Shown one piece after another: positions 33,132-39,776 of a stretch of 42,764 nt of DNA. The stretch comes from Bacillota bacterium (GTDB lineage Bacteria; Bacillota; Clostridia; Oscillospirales; Acutalibacteraceae). Location of the stretch: contig JAEZYP010000010.1 in the NCBI GenBank assembly GCA_023418995.1, positions 1 through 42,764 of the forward strand, given 5' to 3'. The notes beneath the pieces were generated by a model. The model was not told where the DNA came from. It did no database searches and saw only the letters and a program-made list of their open reading frames with translations. Both the position numbers and the translations under genes were made by a program. Numbering within the stretch: position 1 is the first letter of the stretch; the number at the start of each line of letters is the position of its first letter.

Positions 33132-34031
33132 ATGAGAGGTATTGATGTCAGTAAGTATAACAACAAGGGAAATCCGATTGATTGGGGCAAGGTGGACGCT
33201 TCCGGAATCGACTTCGCGTTGATCCGCGCGGGCTTCGGCAATGACATCAGCCAGAAGGACCCGAAGTTTGAGGAAAACGTGCAGGGCGCGCTGGCCCATA
33301 AGCTCCATGTGGGGGCGTACTGGTTCAGTTATGCTGTATCCGTTGCGGACGCGCAGAAGGAAGCGGAGGTATTCAAGAAGATCCTTGTCCCGTATAAAGG
33401 TAAAATCGATTTTCCGGTCGCTTTCGATTATGAGTATGATTCCATCACCTATGCGCAGAAGAAGGGCGCAAATCCGACCAACGCACTGATCGACAGCATG
33501 GCTCGCGCGTTTATGGACAGCATGAGAGCCGACGGCTGGTTTGTAAATCTCTATACCAATATGGATTTTATCAAATCCGGGCGGTTCAGCGCGGATACCT
33601 GCTCAAAATACGATGTATGGCTGGCGGACTACAACGGAGCGCCGGATTATCCGTGCGGCATCCAGCAGACCGGAAGTACCGGCACGGTTCCGGGTATAGA
33701 TGGGCCGGTTGATATGGATACCGCCTTCAAGGATTATCCGGCGATCATCCGCTCCGGCGGATACAACGGCTTCCCGAAGCCGCAGGTCCTCAATTTTAGG
33801 AGCGATACGACGAGCGACATTCGGCTCGCGCCGGGTCAATTTTATCAGCTGAAGGTAACCGCGGAGAATGCGCCCACGGTGACGGTCGGCACTCAGGGCG
33901 TCGCGGTAGTTCTTCCGCGTTACCGGGAGGGCAAGGACAGTTATTTCTATTTTGTCGGGATCGGAAAGGCGGGAGCCTCCGCCGGCGTGTATGTCAACGG
34001 GGTGAAGCAGTTTGTAATTTACGCTGCGTAA
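33132..34031 (+). CDS. Endolysin, GH25 muramidase
   Basis: The 299-residue protein starts MRGIDVSKYNNKGNPIDWGK. Catalytic-type acids are Asp5 and the FDYEYD motif (Asp99/Glu101), and VGAYWFSYA and DVWLADYNG complete a glycoside hydrolase family 25 barrel to about residue 205. The C-terminal 90 residues form a beta-rich domain, possibly wall binding, without classic choline or SH3 repeats. It cleaves peptidoglycan at the end of the lytic cycle. There is no signal peptide, so it needs the holin. Confidence 0.92.
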   Translation: MRGIDVSKYNNKGNPIDWGKVDASGIDFALIRAGFGNDISQKDPKFEENVQGALAHKLHVGAYWFSYAVSVADAQKEAEVFKKILVPYKGKIDFPVAFDYEYDSITYAQKKGANPTNALIDSMARAFMDSMRADGWFVNLYTNMDFIKSGRFSADTCSKYDVWLADYNGAPDYPCGIQQTGSTGTVPGIDGPVDMDTAFKDYPAIIRSGGYNGFPKPQVLNFRSDTTSDIRLAPGQFYQLKVTAENAPTVTVGTQGVAVVLPRYREGKDSYFYFVGIGKAGASAGVYVNGVKQFVIYAA

Positions 34032-34047
34032 AGGAGGCTGACGGTTC

Positions 34048-34338
34048 ATGGAAGTTTCAGAGGGGGTGTGCAATGAACGTCAAAAAGTGGTTGACGAACG
34101 TTTTGCCCGAGACAAAGAGCGGCTCGACAAGCAGGAAGATAAGACAGACAAATTGAGCGAGCTGTCCGTGCAAATGGGAGAGATCCTCAAAAACTACGAC
34201 GAGAAGCTGGACAACCACGAGCACCGTTTGGGTGACCTGGAAAGCAAACCCGCAAAGCGCTGGGACATTATCATAAACGCCGCCCTGCAGTGGCTTGTGG
34301 TGGCGTTTCTCGCCGCGATTGTATACTTTAAGCATTAA
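34048..34338 (+). CDS. XhlA-like lysis-associated membrane protein
   Basis: The 96-residue protein has a charged coiled coil (FARDKERLDKQEDKTDKLSE, then NYDEKLDNHEHRLGDLE) and one C-terminal membrane helix (AALQWLVVAFLAAIVYF). This is the architecture of XhlA/haemolysin-type lysis proteins. The ATG at 34048 follows AAAGGAGG. It lies between endolysin and holin genes. Confidence 0.8.
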   Translation: MEVSEGVCNERQKVVDERFARDKERLDKQEDKTDKLSELSVQMGEILKNYDEKLDNHEHRLGDLESKPAKRWDIIINAALQWLVVAFLAAIVYFKH

Positions 34339-34368
34339 GCCGGTCAACCCGGCGGAAAGAAGGAAATT

Positions 34369-34701
34369 ATGAAAGATATTTCAAGGAAGCTCACCTCACG
34401 CAAATTCTGGATCGCGCTTGCCGCTTTCTTCGTCGGCGTCCTGACGCTCTTCAAGTTCGACGCCAACATGACCACACAGATCAGCGGCGTAATTATGTCG
34501 CTGGGCGCCGTTGTAGCCTACATAGTAGGGGAAGGTTTGGTGGATTCGGCGGCGGTCAATACGTCAGGCAGTTCCCCGATACCGCCGTACACCGGCCAGG
34601 CAACCGGAGAAGTTGCAAACACCGCGGCGCAGGATGGAACGCAAACCGGAGCTGCGGCGGCCGCAGAGGTGAAAGCAGATACGGCACTGTCTGGGAAATA
34701 A
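34369..34701 (+). CDS. Holin
   Basis: The 110-residue protein has a basic start (MKDISRKLTSRKFWIALAAF) and two membrane segments (about 13-31 and 38-56, the latter QISGVIMSLGAVVAYIVGEG). An Ala/Thr/Gly-rich soluble tail follows. The layout matches phi-LC3/BhlA-type holins. It would permeabilise the membrane for the GH25 lysin. It is the last gene of the late operon and is followed by a terminator. Confidence 0.82.
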   Translation: MKDISRKLTSRKFWIALAAFFVGVLTLFKFDANMTTQISGVIMSLGAVVAYIVGEGLVDSAAVNTSGSSPIPPYTGQATGEVANTAAQDGTQTGAAAAAEVKADTALSGK

Positions 34702-34721
34702 ACCGAATATTTAATACAAGA

Positions 34722-34762
34722 AATCTCCTGTTGACCTTGACCGGCCGACAGGAGATTATTTA
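34722..34762 (+). terminator. Rho-independent terminator of the late operon
   Basis: AATCTCCTGT and ACAGGAGATT (second arm 34748-34757) form a 10-bp stem followed by TATTTATTATATTTT. It ends the late operon and insulates the SIR2 gene from it. Confidence 0.8.
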
Positions 34763-34782
34763 TTATATTTTGGCATATTTCG

Positions 34783-34811
34783 TTGAAATTATTATATAAA
34801 GAGAATATAAT
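34783..34811 (+). promoter_or_regulatory. Promoter of the SIR2 defence gene
   Basis: TTGAAA (34783-34788), a 17-base spacer and TATAAT (34806-34811) form a strong sigma-A promoter, about 100 bases before the SIR2 start. Its presence after a terminator indicates expression from the quiescent prophage. Confidence 0.75.
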
Positions 34812-34912
34812 GACTGTAAATAAGAATATTGTTTTGTTATGGACATTATGAACAGCGAGTTAAACAGTTATACGAACCTAACATAATCTGCTAAATGAAA
34901 GGAATCAGTGAA

Positions 34913-37588
34913 ATGGATAATATGAATTTAGACAAAGCGATTAAATTAGCTATAAATGGTGATGCAATTTTGTTTTTAGGTTCAGGCGCGTCAATAGGTG
35001 CAATAAACCAAAATGATGATGATTTAGTTACTGGGCCAGATTTGGCAAAAAGGATTTGGCATAATTGCTATGATTTACAGCAATCTGTAGATTTATTTTT
35101 AGATTCTAAGAGAGAACAAAATTTTGATGCAGAAAGTGAATTAATTGATTTTTTAAAAAATGAATTTAGGGCAAAAAAAATAACAGAGTATCAAAAATTA
35201 ATTCCTAATATACCTTGGAAGAGAATTTATACAACAAACTATGACAATGTAGTAGAAAAATCATATTTAATCAATAATAAGAATATTACTAGCCTTACTT
35301 TAGCCAACAAAGCTAAGCAATACGTTGGTACAAATGATTTAGTATATTTACATATCAATGGATCAATAAATAATTTATCGAAAGATACGCTGAATAGGGA
35401 GTTTAAGTTGTCTGATGTAAGCTATAATACTGATGATTTCTCTGATAGTGATTGGGGTAATTTATTCCGTTTGGATTTAAGAACTTATTCAGTTATTATA
35501 TTTATAGGCTTTTCTATGCGATATGATTTAGATATAAGGCGGCTGGTTAACGAAACAAATAAAGAAAAATGTATATTTATTGTTTCAGAAAATGAAAGTG
35601 AAGATAATATAAAATACTTAAAGAAATATGGCTTGGTTGTATGTTTAGGCCTAAATGGATTTTTTGATAAATTTAGCGAGATACAAAAAGAGTATAAACC
35701 ATACAGTAAAAAAACAATTGATAATACTATTCTTACAAACTTTGAACATAAGAACAATATATCTCTTGCTTTACAAAAGCCGACAGATCAAGATGTACTT
35801 AAATATTATATGACTGGCAAACGTGTTAATGAATTGTACTATTCCGATGATAAAAATTACAAGGGCCTTATAAAAAGGGATATTGTTAATAAAATAATCT
35901 GCGACATTAAAAGTGGAATAAAGGCTATATTTATACATTCTGATATTGGAAATGGAAAAACAGAAGTAATTGAACAAATTTGTATTGAACTGTCAAATGA
36001 CTATCAGAAATATATATTAACAGAAAGTAATGAAAAAATAGCTCAAGAAATAGAAATGATTTGCCAATCCAATTATCGAAATATAATTATTATAGAAAAC
36101 TTTTTTAACCATTATGATATTTATAAGCAATTTGAACTTTTTAACAGTAAAGATAACATTACATATATTTTTACTGCTAGAACTTCTATTTATAGAAATA
36201 GATTTGAACCATTTTCAATTGAGCCAATGTCCGTTTATGATTTAAATAAATTGAAAGATGATGAAATCAATTCGCTGATTAATATTTTTGAAGAATATGG
36301 CTATTATTTTAACAATGATTCTAATACAAATATGCATAAGTTTATAAAAAGCGATTGTAATTCAAAATTACAGTCGGTAATCCTAATGATGTTTAATAAT
36401 ACAGATATTGCTAATTCTCTAAATTTATTAGCAAATGACGTATTAAACAAAAATCATAAAAGCTATTTTTTACTGCTTTTTTTAATTATAGTAAAAGTAA
36501 TGGCATTGGATATTGGCTTTGAAGATATAATGAATTTACTAAAAATCAGAACTTATGATTATACTTTTGAAAAAAACCAAAATGTTAATGAACTTATAGA
36601 GTGGAAAGGAAACAAAACTTCTATAAAATCTGTAGCATTGTGTATATGGTTGCTAAAAAATAGAAATGTTATTACTGATATAGTTGAAGTATTAGTTAAA
36701 GCTTCAGAGACGGCTGATATTGGATATGAAGTAAATATAAGGTATAAAAACTTTTTGGGTAATATTATATCATACAAACATTTGAAGTTTGTATTTGATA
36801 TAGTTAGAATTAGCAATAGCGATAAATTATATTTAATTAATGATTTTTATCAAAATATTAAAAATTTAAATTATTATAAAGATAAATACTATTTTTGGTT
36901 ACAATATGGAATATCAGCACTTGAATTGAAAGATTATGCAGGAGCAGAGATGCATTTTAAAGCTGCGTATAATAAAATACCTAAGGATATGCAGCCATTT
37001 GAAATAGATAATCAAAATGCAAGGTTAAAATTAGAGATAATGTTACTAAGTAATTATAATTATAATGACAATACCTATTTTGAATTTTGTGAGATAGACA
37101 AATTGCTTACGCCTACAAATGCGGAAGCAGATGATAAGTATTATTGTTTTAAAATGTCTAGTTCTTTTTATCGGAAAATATTTGATAAATTTTACTCATC
37201 GATGAATGACAATGAACAAGAAGGTATGAAGCATATTGCTAGAAGCAACTACAGAGATTGTCAAAAATATATTAAGATAAATAAAAATGAAAATTTTAAT
37301 AAAAAAATAGAAGAATTTAAGAATGAATTTATGAAATTGGCTTTTTACGAAAGTGAAGATTTGGTAGAGTTTAATATTGAAAATATTTTAAAATATTACG
37401 TAAAAGGTACTTGTATAAAAAACGGCAGGTTAGAGCAAGCACAAATTCATATTTCAATGATCTCAGATAATTATGTGAGGAATATTAATGATTATATATC
37501 TCAAGGTCAAACAGTTAAAGCTAGAGTAGTAAAATACAATCATAAAATGAAATGTTGGGAACTTTCATTAAGATCAGCGATAAAATAA
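34913..37588 (+). CDS. SIR2-P-loop NTPase anti-phage protein (large, AT-rich)
   Basis: The start is the ATG at 34913, nine bases after AAAGGA, giving 891 residues. The N-terminal SIR2 domain has LFLGSGASIG (24-28), TTNYDN (107-112), LHING (146-150) and GFSMRYD (199-205), so NAD binding and hydrolysis are plausible. A P-loop ATPase follows, with Walker A GNGKT (346-350) and Walker B-like IIIIEN (391-396), in the manner of STAND proteins. The C-terminal 400 residues are helical and repeat-like (YISALELKDYAGAEMHFKAA-type helices), likely the sensor. This SIR2-NTPase-repeat plan is known from abortive anti-phage systems that deplete NAD. GC is near 27 percent, far below the phage core. It ends 20 bases before attR-A. 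Anti-phage function is inferred. Confidence 0.82.
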   Translation: MDNMNLDKAIKLAINGDAILFLGSGASIGAINQNDDDLVTGPDLAKRIWHNCYDLQQSVDLFLDSKREQNFDAESELIDFLKNEFRAKKITEYQKLIPNIPWKRIYTTNYDNVVEKSYLINNKNITSLTLANKAKQYVGTNDLVYLHINGSINNLSKDTLNREFKLSDVSYNTDDFSDSDWGNLFRLDLRTYSVIIFIGFSMRYDLDIRRLVNETNKEKCIFIVSENESEDNIKYLKKYGLVVCLGLNGFFDKFSEIQKEYKPYSKKTIDNTILTNFEHKNNISLALQKPTDQDVLKYYMTGKRVNELYYSDDKNYKGLIKRDIVNKIICDIKSGIKAIFIHSDIGNGKTEVIEQICIELSNDYQKYILTESNEKIAQEIEMICQSNYRNIIIIENFFNHYDIYKQFELFNSKDNITYIFTARTSIYRNRFEPFSIEPMSVYDLNKLKDDEINSLINIFEEYGYYFNNDSNTNMHKFIKSDCNSKLQSVILMMFNNTDIANSLNLLANDVLNKNHKSYFLLLFLIIVKVMALDIGFEDIMNLLKIRTYDYTFEKNQNVNELIEWKGNKTSIKSVALCIWLLKNRNVITDIVEVLVKASETADIGYEVNIRYKNFLGNIISYKHLKFVFDIVRISNSDKLYLINDFYQNIKNLNYYKDKYYFWLQYGISALELKDYAGAEMHFKAAYNKIPKDMQPFEIDNQNARLKLEIMLLSNYNYNDNTYFEFCEIDKLLTPTNAEADDKYYCFKMSSSFYRKIFDKFYSSMNDNEQEGMKHIARSNYRDCQKYIKINKNENFNKKIEEFKNEFMKLAFYESEDLVEFNIENILKYYVKGTCIKNGRLEQAQIHISMISDNYVRNINDYISQGQTVKARVVKYNHKMKCWELSLRSAIK

Positions 37589-37608
37589 AACTTTATAACA
37601 AATTGGAG

Positions 37609-37620
37609 TACGGCGGGCCA
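37609..37620. other. Right attachment site of element A (attR-A), core TACGGCGGGCCA
   Basis: This is the second copy of the 12-base core found at 116-127, with C in place of A at position 6. It lies at the first codons of cotJC segment 2 (Tyr-Gly-Gly-Pro). The bases just upstream belong to element A and those downstream to cotJC. Confidence 0.85.
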
Positions 37621-37711
37621 GATGGAGAGCTGGGAGCGTCTTTGCGTTATCTAAGCCAGCGTTATAATATGCCATATCCAGAATTAAAAGCAATTTTGAC
37701 AGATATAGGTA
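37609..37711 (+). CDS. cotJC: CotJC segment 2 (middle), interrupted on both sides
   Basis: This 103-base stretch encodes YGGPDGELGASLRYLSQRY followed by NMPYPELKAILTDIG, the highly conserved first metal-binding helix region of CotJC. The Glu in DGEL corresponds to the first Mn-ligand glutamate of manganese catalases. It has no start codon or ribosome-binding site of its own. To its left is element A and to its right element B, and the frame continues for 63 foreign codons into B (to 37899). It can be expressed as CotJC only if element A is removed, and as complete CotJC only if both are removed. The good preservation of sequence argues that it has not decayed freely. Confidence 0.93.
37703..37711. 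other. Left attachment site of element B (attL-B), core ATATAGGTA
   Basis: ATATAGGTA here and at 42638-42646 are the shared ends of element B. Both are in the same codon phase (Ile-Gly), so joining them gives TDIGTEELGH, the standard CotJC sequence. Confidence 0.85.
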
Positions 37712-37899
37712 TATCCGTTGCGGAAATGCTCCCGCCGGAAAATTCTATGACGGACAAGCCATTTTCGGGTATTCTGATTCATACGGTTCGTTCGAACGAA
37801 GTGCTTGCACGGTATAGTAAAAAGAATCAGTTTGACAAAGACATTGCACCTAAGAAAAAAGCAAGCCGCCACGAAATAATCATCAGGATTTTCGTTTAG
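37712..37899 (+). other. Element B end-frame: tail that would extend recombinase B after excision
   Basis: The cotJC segment 2 frame runs on through attL-B for 62 residues (SVAEMLPPENSMTDKPFSGI at the start) to the stop at 37897-37899. In the excised circle this stretch would instead be joined, in frame, to the recombinase B reading frame at the reformed attP. It is basic at the end and shows no family. It overlaps the end of the leftward gene at 37883-38074 by 17 bases. Confidence 0.55.
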
Positions 37900-38074
37900 C
37901 GGCACGGCTTTCAATATTTTCTTTTATTTGCTCCATCTGCGAGGTTGTTAGAAGATTTCTTTTTACGAGAGATTGCAGCATAGCATTTTGCATACATAAT
38001 AAGAAATCGGCATTTTCGATGGGGTCGATGTCCGGAATTTTTTCACCTACATAGACCCAATTACGTGGCTTCAT
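37883..38074 (-). CDS. Small protein of element B (63 aa), candidate recombination directionality factor
   Basis: The ATG at 38074 (site AGCAGGTG, weak) encodes MKPRNWVYVGEKIPDIDPIE, then FLLCMQNAMLQSLVKRNLLT and TSQMEQIKENIESRAAKRKS. The helical C-terminal half (LxxxLxxxxLLTxxQ) resembles small SHOCT-like or helix-hairpin proteins near clostridial recombinases. Size and basic end are similar in type to the 58-residue SprB factor of SPbeta, but no homology is claimed. It lies beside attL-B and a sigma-E/K-like promoter is upstream. An excision-factor role is inferred from context only. Confidence 0.55.
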   Translation of the reverse strand: MKPRNWVYVGEKIPDIDPIENADFLLCMQNAMLQSLVKRNLLTTSQMEQIKENIESRAAKRKS

Positions 38075-38439
38075 ACACTTGCACCTGCTTTAAATCAGCT
38101 TTTGGTGCAGTATATGAAGCCATATTTTGTCCGTATTACTTGTTTAAACTATCGAATAGGGATCAGGGGGAATATGCTCAATTTAGATGAAAGCTCTTAT
38201 TTATCTCATTAAGTTTGATTGCTTCTTTTTTGACGTTCATAGACAGAGTTCAAACCATGCTCGTCTGGATGACCATCATGACCTTATACTAAAAAGTTTG
38301 GTCTTTTTAATCAAAATCTCAACTACAGCAAAAATTATAAAGCAAAATATGAGGGTTGGCAAGCTATTTATGCGGTCTCCGGCGGGAATACCCCGCCAAA
38401 ACTCGAGTGGAGCTTAGGCTCTGATTTTAGAGACCTGAA
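38075..38439. other. Gap in element B with a promoter, a hairpin and a possible gene fossil
   Basis: No complete gene is supported in these 365 bases. A promoter for the leftward 63-residue gene is at 38109-38138. Near 38381-38397 GGCGGG and CCCGCC form a short stem. A + strand frame from about 38311 reads YKAKYEGWQAIYAVSGGN, then PPKLEWSLGSDFRDL, and runs into the DUF1062 gene antisense. It looks protein-like but has no start and no identified family, so it may be a remnant. Confidence 0.4.
38109..38138 (-). promoter_or_regulatory. Possible mother-cell (sigma-E/sigma-K type) promoter of the 63-aa gene
   Basis: On the complementary strand TAATACGG (38138-38131), a 14-base spacer and CATATACT (38116-38109) precede the 63-residue gene by about 35 bases. 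The -10 box is close to the sigma-E form CATACAnT, and an AC 16 bases before CATA also suits sigma-K. The -35 match is partial. No good sigma-A promoter is seen here. Confidence 0.4.
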
Positions 38440-38976
38440 TCAATATGAAAATATCACCTCATTGTCAGACAGCTTGCTTACTTTCAACGCACCTGTTTCC
38501 AATAGCTTTTGTGCTTGAGAACGGGATATTTTCAACCATTCCGCTATTAATTTGTCATGGCGAACTTTTATTTTATGGGGATTAAAAAACTGTATTGTAT
38601 TTTCTTTAATACTGGTTCCTGTATCCATTAAGATATAGGCTGGCTCCTCAAAAATTGTTGCGGCACTTTTTTTAAATATATCTCTGTTCAAGCAATACTG
38701 ATTCACAATTTCCTGACTATTCTTCAGTAATGCCTCATATTCCGCTTTATCAATTTCGTTTCTGTTAATGCGCGAATAAACCGGAAGATTATATGTATGT
38801 TTACATTTACCGCATTGATAAATCAACCATACATCAATCTTTTTCCCGTTGGCATTTACTCGGATTTTATTCGTACTGCAATACACGCTTTTATTTCCAC
38901 AACCAGAACAATTGCGGATAATTTTATACGTTTCAGTAGGCATGATTTCATACTTTTTTGATTCAAAACAGCTCAT
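38440..38976 (-). CDS. DUF1062 family protein
   Basis: The 178-residue protein has a zinc-ribbon-like region (NCSGCGNKSVYCSTNKIRV, then WLIYQCGKCKHTYNLPVYSR) with paired CxxC motifs. The KVRHDKLIAEWLKISRSQAQ segment is a likely DNA- or RNA-binding helix pair near the end. This is the DUF1062 pattern, a family of uncharacterised Firmicutes proteins often next to AraC-type regulators. The start at 38976 follows AAAGGAA. It appears to be controlled by a leader peptide and alternative hairpins just upstream (38977-39068). Confidence 0.75.
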   Translation of the reverse strand: MSCFESKKYEIMPTETYKIIRNCSGCGNKSVYCSTNKIRVNANGKKIDVWLIYQCGKCKHTYNLPVYSRINRNEIDKAEYEALLKNSQEIVNQYCLNRDIFKKSAATIFEEPAYILMDTGTSIKENTIQFFNPHKIKVRHDKLIAEWLKISRSQAQKLLETGALKVSKLSDNEVIFSY

Positions 38977-39039
38977 TCTGCATTTCCTTTCAATTGACCG
39001 GAGATGCAGAGACTGTTATTATTTTTGAACAGCCTCTGC
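38977..39039 (-). promoter_or_regulatory. Alternative hairpins between the leader peptide and DUF1062
   Basis: Hairpin 1 pairs 39028-39039 with 39006-39017 (GCAGAGGCTGTT with AACAGTCTCTGC on the transcript, one mismatch). Hairpin 2 pairs 39004-39010 with 38977-38983 (TCTGCAT with ATGCAGA), enclosing the AAAGGAA ribosome-binding site and abutting the start codon. The two share bases 39006-39010 and so exclude each other. This is the layout of translational attenuators. Confidence 0.5.
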
Positions 39040-39068
39040 TATGAAATAATAAAGATTGGACTATCCAT
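39039..39068 (-). CDS. Putative leader peptide (9 aa)
   Basis: On the leftward strand AAAAAGGAGG is seven bases before an ATG (39068) encoding MDSPIFIIS and a TAG stop that overlaps the first arm of hairpin 1. A strong ribosome-binding site on so short a frame, set directly before exclusive hairpins, is what regulatory leader peptides look like. It is known from ribosome-stalling control of resistance genes; relevance here is inferred. Confidence 0.5.
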   Translation of the reverse strand: MDSPIFIIS

Positions 39069-39115
39069 AAAACAGCCTCCTTTTTCAATAATATAACGCC
39101 CATAACTTTATTGTC

Positions 39116-39664
39116 TTATTTCCAAATCAAATCACGGGGGATAATTTTCATAAGGCAGATATCGTCCCCTGCTTTTATGCTTTTTAATAAATCTACATCT
39201 ACTTCACATCCGAAGGCCCTTTCGAAAAGGACTTTGCTGTATCCCGTGGTACACTGGCACCATGTTTTTGTTTCCAATTTTTTTACATCAGCAAGCATAG
39301 GGCAGGGACAGAATAAAAACTGCAAATATAGCGTGCCATCTTTACAAAACAATCCCGCTGATTTCGCTTTATCTGAATTTGCAAATTCCTCCATATTTGA
39401 CGCGGTGGCTTTTAACTCTTTTAAAAGAGTCAATTTTTCATCCATACCAAAGCCGCACTGGCAGTTCATACGTATTTGCTTCACTGTTCCCTGATCAAAT
39501 TTGCTTTCTAACCTGCACATTGTTGACTTTACCCATTCGGCGTTATTATCACTTTTTGCCGAACCATCAAAACCATAGATGATTTCTTTAGCCGTTTCAG
39601 CATCACTTTTGTCTTTAACGGCCTCAAAAATAATTTGCTCCTGAATTTTCCTTACATCAAACAT
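39116..39664 (-). CDS. Cysteine-rich DUF6144-like protein
   Basis: The start chosen is the ATG at 39664, seven bases after GGAGG (MFDVRKIQEQIIF), giving 182 residues. Conserved-looking motifs are RMNCQCGFGMDEKLTLLKEL, LYLQFLFCPCPMLADVKKLE, and TWCQCTTGYSKVLFERAFGC, with six or more Cys in CxC-type pairs. The end reads SIKAGDDICLMKIIP. This matches a clostridial family I recall as DUF6144, with a heme-NO/V4R-like helical end; function unknown. It is separated from the AraC gene by a strong inverted repeat and from DUF1062 by the leader-peptide region. Confidence 0.65.
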   Translation of the reverse strand: MFDVRKIQEQIIFEAVKDKSDAETAKEIIYGFDGSAKSDNNAEWVKSTMCRLESKFDQGTVKQIRMNCQCGFGMDEKLTLLKELKATASNMEEFANSDKAKSAGLFCKDGTLYLQFLFCPCPMLADVKKLETKTWCQCTTGYSKVLFERAFGCEVDVDLLKSIKAGDDICLMKIIPRDLIWK

Positions 39665-39689
39665 CTTATGCCTCCAAAAATTCAATAAA

Positions 39690-39755
39690 AAACAGACTTT
39701 TTTCTATAAGAATTACCACAACTAAGCAATTCTTATTATAGAAAAAAGTCTGTTT
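39690..39755 (-). terminator. Long inverted repeat between the AraC gene and DUF6144 gene
   Basis: Arms at 39690-39714 and 39728-39755 are almost perfectly complementary over 25 bp, with a three-base bulge and a 13-base loop. On the leftward transcript the hairpin ends in GTCTG then TTTTTT, a good terminator. It could be a full stop after the AraC gene or an attenuator before DUF6144. Confidence 0.7.
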
Positions 39756-39776
39756 GATTACTTCTGAATTCTTGCC

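Noticed and set aside
37552..37608. ATG at 37552 as a start for cotJC segment 2
   Set aside because: It lies inside the SIR2 gene in another frame without a ribosome-binding site; the residues before YGGP do not resemble CotJC.
38187..38417. 76-codon + strand frame in element B
   Set aside because: No ribosome-binding site and low-complexity, phase-mixed sequence; treated as part of the gap.
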